Positions 1 to 5,561 of a stretch of 7,873 nt of DNA are shown here, one piece after another. Location: assembly GCA_902803245.1 (NCBI GenBank), contig CADCPJ010000320.1, positions 1 to 7,873 of the forward strand. Reading direction: 5' to 3'. The notes below the pieces were generated by a model that was not told the origin of the DNA, did not search any database, and saw only the letters and a list, made by a program, of their open reading frames with translations. The translations under genes were made by a program, and so were the position numbers. The stretch comes from an uncultured Lachnospiraceae bacterium (GTDB lineage: Bacteria; Bacillota; Clostridia; Lachnospirales; Lachnospiraceae). How positions within the stretch are numbered: position 1 is the stretch's first letter; every line of letters begins with the position of its first letter.

Positions 1-52
1 GCATTTGGAAACCTCCGATGAAAAAAATAGGGAAACGAAATGTTCTGCGTAA

Positions 53-208
53 GAGAGACCGTTTCGAGAGACAATTTCGAGAGACCGTTTCGAGAGTCCG
101 TTTCGAGAGACAATTTCGAGAGACCGTTTCGAGAGACCGTTTCGAGAGACCGTTTTGAGAGACCGTTTCGAGAGAATATTTCGAGAGACCGTTTCGAGAG
201 ATTATTTC
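53..208. repeat. 13-bp tandem repeat, 12 units
   Basis: Twelve contiguous 13-bp units with consensus GAGAGACCGTTTC run without gaps up to about 40 bp before the aroD/aroK start codon. Seven or eight units match the consensus or differ by one base. Variants have ACA, ATA or ATT in place of ACC/CG near the middle (units 2, 5, 10 and 12), one has T for A (unit 4), and one ends in T (unit 8). The 11-mer GTTTTGAGAGA recurs at about 236-246, just before the start codon, so the weak ribosome binding site looks like a stray repeat fragment. The units touch each other, so this is not a CRISPR array. Thirteen is neither a codon multiple nor a helical turn, so a change in copy number would alter leader length and phasing. 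Confidence 0.95.
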
Positions 209-217
209 GTTGACGAC

Positions 218-223
218 TATAAA
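218..223 (+). promoter_or_regulatory. Possible -10 box for aroD/aroK
   Basis: TATAAA is the best -10-like hexamer between the repeat array and the start codon. No good -35 lies 16-18 bp upstream, where the sequence is the last repeat unit. A TTGACG at 210-215 is too close to pair with it and has no -10 at 17 bp. The promoter may be unusual, may use the repeat array, or may lie upstream of this window. Confidence 0.25.
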
Positions 224-251
224 AGTGTAACACCAGTTTTGAGAGAAGAAA

Positions 252-1520
252 ATGCTTAAAGTAAAAAAATTGATTCTTGGGGAGGGGATTCCGAAAATCG
301 CCCTCCCCGTGATGGTTACTGATGCAAGTGAGACCGCTGCGCGCTGCGAAGAGGCGGTGAAAGCAGGGGCGGACCTGATTGAGCTTAGGGCGGACTCCTT
401 AAACCTCATGGACAGCCCGGCGCTGCTTGGAGCGTGCCGGGAGGCCGCGGGAGAGCTTCCGATTCTCTTTACAGTGCGGACAGCGGCCGAGGGCGGCCAT
501 TTCACAGGGGATGAGGACGCCTATGCCTCCGCGGTCCTTGAGGCGATGCGGAGCGGACTCGTGGACCTCATCGACGTGGAGCACCGCCACCCGAGGTCAC
601 AGGGGATTCTGGATGCGGCTTCTGCGGCTTCATTTCCGGTCGTTCTGTCCTTTCACAGCTTCTCATCGACGCCCGGGAGAGAGGAGCTCCTTAAAACCTT
701 ACGGGAAATGGAACTGCGGGGAGCAGGGGTCGCGAAGATCGCCTGCATGCCGGCAAGCGATGCGGACGTGTACACCATGATTGCCGTAAGCGCGGAGGCA
801 AAGAAGGCGCTTGGGATTCCTTATCTCGTGATCGGAATGGGAGAGAAGGGGAAGGTCACGCGAATCTCCGCGGAGAGCTACGGATCGGCGATGACATTCG
901 GCTGCTTTCCGCATGAGGCGAGTGCCCCGGGACAGATCGAGATCACATCTCTTATGGAGACTTTAAGGAAGCTTCATGGAGTCTATGAGAAGAGAAAGGA
1001 GGCTCCCTGCATTTTCCTCACAGGATTCATGGGGACGGGAAAGAGCACCGTGGCGAGGGCCATCGGAAGGAGCAGCGGGCAGAGGGTCATCGAGATGGAT
1101 GAAGAGATTGTCCGCCGCGCGGGGAAATCGATCCCGGCGATTTTCGCCGAAGCCGGTGAGAGCGGCTTCCGAGATATGGAGACGGAGCTTCTTGTCGAGC
1201 TGTACAAGGAGGAAGGAGCCGTCGTTTCCTGTGGGGGCGGGGCGGTTCTCAGAGAGGAAAACCGGGCGATCATGCGCGCTCTCGGGAAAGTGATTCTCCT
1301 TTCGGCGGCGCCTGAGACGCTCTTTGACCGGCTGAGCAGAAGTCCCATCGAGAGACCGAACCTGAAAGGAAGGATGTCGGTCGAGGGAATCTCGGAGCTC
1401 ATGGCCATAAGGCTTCCCGCTTACGAGGCCGCGGCGGATATCCGGATCGCGACGGACGGGCTGTCGGTCAGTGAGATCGTCGGGAGGGCATGGAGTGAGG
1501 CGACCGCCGGGAGGGCATGA
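252..1520 (+). CDS. aroD/aroK: Fused 3-dehydroquinate dehydratase (type I) / shikimate kinase
   Basis: This 422-residue cytoplasmic protein joins two shikimate-pathway enzymes. Residues 1 to about 240 are a type I (Schiff-base) 3-dehydroquinate dehydratase, forming 3-dehydroshikimate. Visible family residues are E44 and R46 in ELRAD, R76 in FTVR, catalytic H135 in SFHSF, Schiff-base K162 in VAKIACMP, R204 in KVTR, and S224 with Q228 in the closing loop. Residues from about 252 are a shikimate kinase, phosphorylating shikimate with ATP: Walker A GFMGTGKST (258-266), D283, F306-R307, GGG 328-330, the lid around R368-P369 and R387 before P389-Y391. Both halves look complete and active, joined by a short charged linker (243-250). 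The ATG has only a weak GAGAGAAG ribosome binding site. The two enzymes catalyse non-consecutive steps, with shikimate dehydrogenase (AroE) acting between them; no aroE is in the window. The last codons are the first unit of a 27-bp tandem repeat, and the stop arises in unit 2. Domain identity is firm; joint catalysis is inferred. Confidence 0.95.
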   Translation: MLKVKKLILGEGIPKIALPVMVTDASETAARCEEAVKAGADLIELRADSLNLMDSPALLGACREAAGELPILFTVRTAAEGGHFTGDEDAYASAVLEAMRSGLVDLIDVEHRHPRSQGILDAASAASFPVVLSFHSFSSTPGREELLKTLREMELRGAGVAKIACMPASDADVYTMIAVSAEAKKALGIPYLVIGMGEKGKVTRISAESYGSAMTFGCFPHEASAPGQIEITSLMETLRKLHGVYEKRKEAPCIFLTGFMGTGKSTVARAIGRSSGQRVIEMDEEIVRRAGKSIPAIFAEAGESGFRDMETELLVELYKEEGAVVSCGGGAVLREENRAIMRALGKVILLSAAPETLFDRLSRSPIERPNLKGRMSVEGISELMAIRLPAYEAAADIRIATDGLSVSEIVGRAWSEATAGRA

Positions 1521-1630
1521 AATGAGGCAACCGCCGGGAGGGCATGAAGTGAGGCGACCGCCGGGAGGGCATGTAATGAGCGGAACGCCGTTAAGGTGTG
1601 AAGTGATCAGACCATCGGGAGGACATGAAA
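1482..1630. repeat. 27-bp tandem repeat over the aroD/aroK stop codon
   Basis: Units start at 1482, 1509, 1536 and 1563 and share the core GGGAGGGCATG followed by a GAGGCGACCGCC-like tail. A degenerate fifth unit (1590-1616) and the start of a sixth (from 1617) keep the 27-bp register. Unit 1 is coding (GRAWSEATA). A TGG-to-TGA difference in unit 2 makes the stop codon. The period is nine codons, so gain or loss of units would change only the protein tail. Each unit carries a GGGAGG-ATG pair resembling a ribosome binding site and start. A second frame stays open through the array (PPGGHEVRR-like peptide), but I see no reason to call it a gene. Confidence 0.9.
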
Positions 1631-1702
1631 CCGTCGATGTGATCCAATCTTCTCTTCAGGTTTTTGCCGGTCCTTTCAGCCGGAAATACAAGCTATAAAT
1701 AC

Positions 1703-1740
1703 AAAAACTCCGCGAAACCTGATAACAAGGTACCGCGGAG
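1703..1740 (-). terminator. Rho-independent terminator of tRNA-Ala
   Basis: On the minus strand CTCCGCG (1740-1734) pairs perfectly with CGCGGAG (1714-1708). The stem continues inward with GTACCT opposite AGGTTT (one mismatch, one wobble) around a 7-nt loop. Five T residues follow (1707-1703). It begins about 10 bp after the tRNA 3' end. On the plus strand the hairpin has no T-run, so it is not an evident terminator for aroD/aroK. Confidence 0.88.
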
Positions 1741-1749
1741 ATTCATGAG

Positions 1750-1822
1750 TGGAGATGGAGGGATTCGAACCCTTGACCTCTCGGATGCGAACCGAACGCT
1801 CTCCCAACTGAGCTACACCCCC
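1750..1822 (-). tRNA. tRNA-Ala, anticodon CGC
   Basis: A 73-nt minus-strand cloverleaf. The acceptor GGGGGTG pairs with CATCTCC and has the G3:U70 wobble, the main alanine identity element, with discriminator A73. The D arm is GCTC/GAGC. The anticodon arm is TTCGG/CCGAG around loop TTCGCAT, giving anticodon CGC, which reads the alanine codon GCG. The T arm is AAGGG/CCCTC around TTCGAAT, with an A49:C65 mismatch at its base. CCA is not encoded (CTC follows A73), so it must be added after transcription. It sits alone between its own promoter and terminator. Confidence 0.95.
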
Positions 1823-1834
1823 ACAACAGTCTAT

Positions 1835-1863
1835 ATACTACCGCAGTTTTGAGGATGATGCAA
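1835..1863 (-). promoter_or_regulatory. Sigma-A-type promoter of tRNA-Ala
   Basis: On the minus strand, -35 TTGCAT (1863-1858), a 17-bp spacer and -10 TAGTAT (1840-1835) place the start about 6-7 nt before the tRNA 5' end at 1822. The same -35 hexamer and spacing occur at the efp promoter in this window. Confidence 0.75.
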
Positions 1864-1866
1864 GCA

Positions 1867-1937
1867 TTTTTTCATCAAATGCCGGACGATTTTTCAGATA
1901 AATGCCGGAACTTTTTTAAATCAAATGTCCGGCGATT
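1867..1937. repeat. Three-copy ~22.5-bp repeat with phased T-tracts
   Basis: Three diverged copies of an AAATGCCGG-type element (starting near 1877, 1900 and 1923) alternate with T-tracts at 1867-1872, 1890-1894 and 1912-1917. The tract centres are about 22.5 bp apart, close to two helical turns. On the minus strand these are A-tracts directly upstream of the tRNA -35 box, as in curved or UP-element-like upstream DNA. The repeat is visible; the regulatory role is inferred. Confidence 0.7.
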
Positions 1938-2008
1938 GCGTATATGCGAAGATAGTGGGATCACCTGACGGCCTGATTTTGCGAAACCATTCTCTTTTAC
2001 AAGAAGAC

Positions 2009-2037
2009 TTGACTGAAAACTGGAACTCATTCATAAT
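2009..2037 (+). promoter_or_regulatory. Promoter of the exported protein / GGDEF pair
   Basis: TTGACT (2009-2014), a 17-bp spacer and CATAAT (2032-2037) form a good sigma-A-type promoter; TAATAT (2034-2039) is an alternative -10 with a 19-bp spacer. Transcription would start near 2044, giving a leader of about 80 nt that contains the hairpin palindrome at 2069-2097. Confidence 0.65.
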
Positions 2038-2040
2038 ATT

Positions 2041-2057
2041 GTCTGTAAGACACAGAC
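2041..2057 (+). other. Small inverted repeat at the transcription start
   Basis: GTCTGT and ACAGAC form a perfect 6-bp inverted repeat around a 5-nt loop, overlapping the predicted start of transcription. It could be an operator half-site pair or the first leader hairpin. It has no T-run, so it is not a terminator. Confidence 0.45.
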
Positions 2058-2068
2058 TTGTAACAAAT

Positions 2069-2097
2069 GTGACAATGGGGACTGTCCCCAATGTCAC
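2069..2097. repeat. REP-like palindrome, left copy
   Basis: A 29-bp inverted repeat: arms GTGACAATGGGGAC and GTCCCCAATGTCAC around a single T, with one mismatched pair. It lies in the leader of the exported-protein gene, ending 25 bp before the start codon. Read on the complementary strand, the right copy (5427-5467) matches it at 28 of 29 positions. Such GGGGAC/GTCCCC palindromes recur in Lachnospiraceae-type genomes. Here it has no T-run and would form a leader hairpin. Confidence 0.9.
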
Positions 2098-2122
2098 GTT
2101 AACATAAGATTACAGGAGGAAA

Positions 2123-3346
2123 ATGATGCTGAACTGGAAAAAATGGCTGCCTGCTGCGCTTGGACTGTCTCTTTTCGCGGCGACGGCGGTGTCTGCGGAT
2201 GAGAAGGACAAGGCGGCTGAGTATCTGAGCGTGTATTACAACATCACGCCATTTGATACGAGTGAGGCGACGGTAGAGGACGTCAATGGCGTCATCCTTG
2301 CCCTGGGCGGGGAGGCGATCGACAAAGATGAACTCGCCATGGGAGATGTCGTTGAGCGGGGAATAGAAATTGCCGGACTCAAAGAGCTGGCCGATACCTA
2401 TGTGAGCCCGGCCAGCCCGGACAGAGCGAAGGACGTGCTTGAGGAGGCGGGGATCGAGGTGCCGGACGAGTACGCGCAGTACTATGCCTGTGCGCTGAAG
2501 GCAGGTCTCATCGAGGGCGAAGAGTTTGACATCCTCGATTTTCTTTACAACTGCGGGGAGGCCGGCGGCAATGGGCGGCATTTTCTTGGCAGAGTGAGTG
2601 ACGAGGACATCCTTGAGAGAGTCCGGATGTCGCTTGAAGGCTTCTTTCTGTTTAATGACGAAAAGCTGAACAGCGTGGGAAATGCCGTTGTCCTAAGCGG
2701 GGCCACTTCGGGATACAGCCTGAAGTATTCCGGATACGATGCCCATTTTCTCCCGGAGTACACGATCAGTTACGGGCACGAGGCTTTCGAGCATGTCGAG
2801 CAGATGGTAGGGCTTCTCAGATCTCATGACATCGACGCATTTCTTCAGATCGAGCCGAAGATCTCCGTCTACGAGTATATGATGGAGTGGGGCGAGCCGG
2901 CTGATCCCTCGCCGACATATTCCGTTGTCGAAGTGGATGAAGGGAGATACATCTGCTACGCAATGGAATACGACATGAGCTTCGAGTTTGACACGAAGGA
3001 AGACAAGGAGGCATTCCACGATCTCGTCGAGAACTATGCACATAAGACCGACGACCGCGTGGACGAGGACGGCATTGTGACGGCGCCCCTTCTCGCCCGG
3101 TCCTGGTGGCAGCCTCTCTACTACTCTGAGACGGAGATGGAGAACGAGGAGTTTGGAGAGCTCATAAGCAACCGCGTCTATAACAGCGACGGCAGCTTCT
3201 ACATCAATTCCATCTCTCTTCCGGACCAGGCAGAGGCCGTTGCCGACGCGGTGAAATCGATTGCTCCGGACCTTGAAGTGAGCAGCATCAAAGTCTATGT
3301 GAATCCGGCATTTATCCGTTACATCACGGGAGAGGACCATCAGTAA
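2123..3346 (+). CDS. Exported acidic protein of unknown function
   Basis: This 407-residue protein begins with a Sec signal peptide: NWKKW, a hydrophobic stretch to about residue 22, and a probable signal peptidase I site after AVSA (residue 25). The lipobox cysteine is absent, so the product is likely secreted or wall-associated. The mature chain is very acidic, with three cysteines (C123, C144, C278) and no C-terminal anchor or LPXTG. Residues about 68-130 faintly resemble a degenerate S-layer homology repeat (an AELA-like helix, then DEYAQYYACALKAGLIEG); I treat that as a hint only. I do not recognise the rest. The AGGAGG (2114-2119) lies 3 nt from the ATG at 2123 and 6 nt from the next ATG at 2126, so 2126 may be the true start. 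It shares a promoter with the GGDEF gene 54 bp downstream, with no terminator between them, and may supply or sense an extracellular signal for that protein (inference). Confidence 0.88.
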   Translation: MMLNWKKWLPAALGLSLFAATAVSADEKDKAAEYLSVYYNITPFDTSEATVEDVNGVILALGGEAIDKDELAMGDVVERGIEIAGLKELADTYVSPASPDRAKDVLEEAGIEVPDEYAQYYACALKAGLIEGEEFDILDFLYNCGEAGGNGRHFLGRVSDEDILERVRMSLEGFFLFNDEKLNSVGNAVVLSGATSGYSLKYSGYDAHFLPEYTISYGHEAFEHVEQMVGLLRSHDIDAFLQIEPKISVYEYMMEWGEPADPSPTYSVVEVDEGRYICYAMEYDMSFEFDTKEDKEAFHDLVENYAHKTDDRVDEDGIVTAPLLARSWWQPLYYSETEMENEEFGELISNRVYNSDGSFYINSISLPDQAEAVADAVKSIAPDLEVSSIKVYVNPAFIRYITGEDHQ

Positions 3347-3400
3347 AGTGCTGGCGCATCAGATCACACCGGCTCCTTGTAAGAGACGGGAAAAGCGCGA

Positions 3401-5428
3401 GTGATACGATCTATGGAGATGAATGAATATCTGCTTTCCAGAATAAAAGGCCTGATCCGGGAGAAAAAGAGACCGGTCGTGGCATACCTCACGGGCAATG
3501 TGCATTCCGATCATCCGAGTGGAATTGTCCGCCGTCTCTATGAGATGTTTGGAACGGAGGAGCTGGACGTCCGCTATTATCTCGGGACGGAGTGCTCGAT
3601 GTTCCTTGAGGGAGTGGAGCTGGAGGAGAGCAAATACGACTATCAGTACCTCTCTCTCTACGAATATCCGGTGTTTGACGACGTGGATGTCCTGATCATC
3701 GGACTTGGGACAATCAGCATTTACCACGGAGGGGGGAGCATGGACGCCTTCCTGAAGCGCATCCCGAAAGTTCCCTGTGTCCTTCTTGAGACGGACACAG
3801 AGCTGGAAGGATCCGTCTTCATCATGGTGGACAACTATGCCGGCATGAGAAAGATTGTCGAGCACGTGATATGCGAGCACAACTGCAGGAGAGTCGCCTA
3901 TGTGTCGGGTCCCGCCCACAATGGAGAGGCAAAGAGGCGTCTCGATGCCTTCCGGGACGTGATGACAGAACACGGGCTCCCCGTGGAAGAGTCGCTGATC
4001 GGATACGGGGACTTCTCGGAGCACAGCGATTCCATCGTCGAGGAGATCCTGAAAAATGCGGCATCCGGTGAGCCTTTGGATGCCATCATCTCTGCAAATG
4101 ATGAGATGTGCGACGGCATCTACCGCATTTTGAAGAAGTACGGCTATCAGGTCGGAAAGGACATCCTCGTCACCGGATTTGACGACATGGAGATGGCTCC
4201 CTATATGAGTCCGCCTCTCACAACGGCAAGCCAGGACCTGGATGAGTACAGCAGACTTGCCGTGGAGAAGACGAAGCAGTACCTGCGGGGAGAGAAGCCT
4301 GAGTCCACCTATATCGTCCCGGACACCGTGATACGGGAGTCCTGCGGATGCTTAAGACCCAGCTCTGTGATAGAGGAACACCTGAGCAATGAACACAAGA
4401 TAATCTTAAGTGATCTCGACACGGCGCACAGGCATCACCAGCGCACCTGGATCGGCTCCCTGATCCTTCGGGAGCTTCTGATCGAGTCCGCCGACAGCGG
4501 GACATTTTTCGAAAAACTGGGCAAGGAAATGAGCTGCCTCAACGTGGAGGCCTCGCTCCTGTGCCTGTCGAGGAACCCCATGAGCCTCATGCCCCCGGGC
4601 GAAGGAGAGGATGACCCCATCATCGATCTGCCCGATGAGCTGGTGGTCCCGATGCTGCAGACGGAGAAGAATTATGTCTCGTGGCCGATTGAACTCGCCC
4701 CCTCTATTCACCGCAGGGATCTGGGGGCCATTCTCTCGGGCCCGACCGCGGCGCAGAGCATGGTTTTCCTTCTCTTTTACGAGCAGTACCAGTATGGGGC
4801 TCTCTATGTGATCGCAAACCCGGAGAACATCCCTTTCTTCTATATGCTCTCGATGGAGATCGGGACGGGGCTCCGCTATCTCTTTATGTCCATGGAGAGA
4901 AATGTGATCTGGGAGATGCTCCAGTCGCAAAATGACATGCTGCTCTTCACAACGAGTCATGACTCCCTGACGAATCTTCTGAACCGGAACGGCCTCCTGC
5001 AGGAAATGGGCAGCTTTATCACGTCGCAGTCCGGCAAGTGGATGGTCGCCGTGATGGCCGACCTCGATCACCTGAAGGAAATAAACGACACCTTCGGGCA
5101 CCAGGAGGGAGACAGCGCGATCAAGACCGCCGCGGACATCCTGCTCCAGGCCATAGGGAGCGACGGCATCGTGGGAAGGACCGGCGGCGACGAGTTCATG
5201 GCAATCATCCTCAAGCGGGGTGAGGCCGGCGAGATCCGCTCCCGCATCGAAGAGCTCTGTGAGAACTACAATTGCACTTCGGGAAAGCCGTACTTTGTCG
5301 AGCTGTCCGTGGGGTGTTCCTCTTTTATCGACCCTGAGTCGATCAGCATGAGAAGCCTCTTTCAAAAAGCGGACGAGGATCTCTACGACGACAAGCTTGC
5401 CCGCCGCAAATCCGTCGTGAAGGAATAA
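3401..5428 (+). CDS. LacI-type sensor - GGDEF diguanylate cyclase
   Basis: This 675-residue protein lacks a signal peptide and membrane segments, so it should be cytoplasmic. Residues about 24-310 form a periplasmic-binding-protein fold of the LacI effector-domain type (VAYLTGN, VDNYAGMRKIVEHVI, RRVAYVSGP, LDAIISANDEM, DILVTGFDDMEMA, PPLTTASQD) without a DNA-binding helix-turn-helix. A RESCGC linker (312-317) follows, then a GAF-like region (about 330-505), then a GGDEF domain (about 515-670) with D554 and D556, N562, D571 and intact GGDEF at 595-599. It should make cyclic di-GMP from two GTP in response to a bound small molecule, probably a sugar-like ligand. The RxxD inhibitory site before GGDEF is replaced by GSDG, so product inhibition there is unlikely. 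Start choice is uncertain: GTG 3401, ATG 3413 and ATG 3419 all lack a good ribosome binding site, and an in-frame stop at 3380 bars an earlier start. It follows the exported protein as a probable operon; its stop overlaps the terminator palindrome. Confidence 0.93.
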   Translation: MIRSMEMNEYLLSRIKGLIREKKRPVVAYLTGNVHSDHPSGIVRRLYEMFGTEELDVRYYLGTECSMFLEGVELEESKYDYQYLSLYEYPVFDDVDVLIIGLGTISIYHGGGSMDAFLKRIPKVPCVLLETDTELEGSVFIMVDNYAGMRKIVEHVICEHNCRRVAYVSGPAHNGEAKRRLDAFRDVMTEHGLPVEESLIGYGDFSEHSDSIVEEILKNAASGEPLDAIISANDEMCDGIYRILKKYGYQVGKDILVTGFDDMEMAPYMSPPLTTASQDLDEYSRLAVEKTKQYLRGEKPESTYIVPDTVIRESCGCLRPSSVIEEHLSNEHKIILSDLDTAHRHHQRTWIGSLILRELLIESADSGTFFEKLGKEMSCLNVEASLLCLSRNPMSLMPPGEGEDDPIIDLPDELVVPMLQTEKNYVSWPIELAPSIHRRDLGAILSGPTAAQSMVFLLFYEQYQYGALYVIANPENIPFFYMLSMEIGTGLRYLFMSMERNVIWEMLQSQNDMLLFTTSHDSLTNLLNRNGLLQEMGSFITSQSGKWMVAVMADLDHLKEINDTFGHQEGDSAIKTAADILLQAIGSDGIVGRTGGDEFMAIILKRGEAGEIRSRIEELCENYNCTSGKPYFVELSVGCSSFIDPESISMRSLFQKADEDLYDDKLARRKSVVKE

Positions 5429-5467
5429 AAACGTGACATTGGGGACAGTCCCCAATGTCACGTTTTT
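5427..5467. terminator. Bidirectional terminator; REP-like palindrome, right copy
   Basis: A perfect 41-bp inverted repeat: 20-bp arms around one A, with A5 on the left and T6 on the right, so it reads as a strong rho-independent terminator in both directions. It overlaps the TAA of the GGDEF gene and lies about 95 bp past the stop of the convergent DUF5688-like gene, serving both. Its core is almost identical to the palindrome at 2069-2097. Confidence 0.9.
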
Positions 5468-5474
5468 TATGAAA

Positions 5475-5524
5475 GCGTTAAAAAGTATTAAAATGCATTA
5501 AGAAGCATTAAAAACATGTTAAGA
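5475..5524. repeat. 10-bp tandem repeat, 5 units
   Basis: Five 10-bp units read GCGTTAAAAA, GTATTAAAAT, GCATTAAGAA, GCATTAAAAA and CATGTTAAGA. The period is about one helical turn, so the A-rich blocks fall on one face of the helix and the DNA may be curved. It lies between the convergent genes next to the shared terminator and contains no gene. Confidence 0.8.
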
Positions 5525-5561
5525 ATCAGTGCGAAAATGCATTGGTGGGTATCGAAAAGAA

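Noticed and set aside
53..208. CRISPR array
   Set aside because: The 13-bp units are directly contiguous, with no spacers, and there are no cas genes.
1666..1690. Terminator for aroD/aroK on the plus strand
   Set aside because: Only a 4-bp CCGG/CCGG stem can form and there is no T-run after it.
1471..1698. PPGGHEVRR-repeat peptide in an alternative frame over the 27-bp array
   Set aside because: It is open because of the repeat, starts inside the aroK domain and has no conserved domain or clear start.
1664..1852. Small plus-strand protein containing GGIRTLDLSDANRTLSQLSYTP
   Set aside because: It is the antisense translation of tRNA-Ala, a well-known annotation artefact; there is no ribosome binding site.
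1750..2100. tRNA-Ala as an integration site for the two-gene block
   Set aside because: Integrases normally use the tRNA 3' end, which here faces away from the block; no repeated tRNA fragment or integrase gene is visible.
1925..2107. 60-residue plus-strand frame
   Set aside because: It runs through the promoter and the palindrome, has no ribosome binding site and ends in the palindrome-derived MGTVPNVTLT peptide typical of false genes.
2693..3340. Minus-strand frames within 2099-3340
   Set aside because: They are shadows of the exported-protein gene, which has a promoter, ribosome binding site and signal peptide.
4406..5461. 351-residue minus-strand frame
   Set aside because: It is antisense to the GGDEF gene, begins in the palindrome (MTLGTVPNVT artefact) and matches no family.
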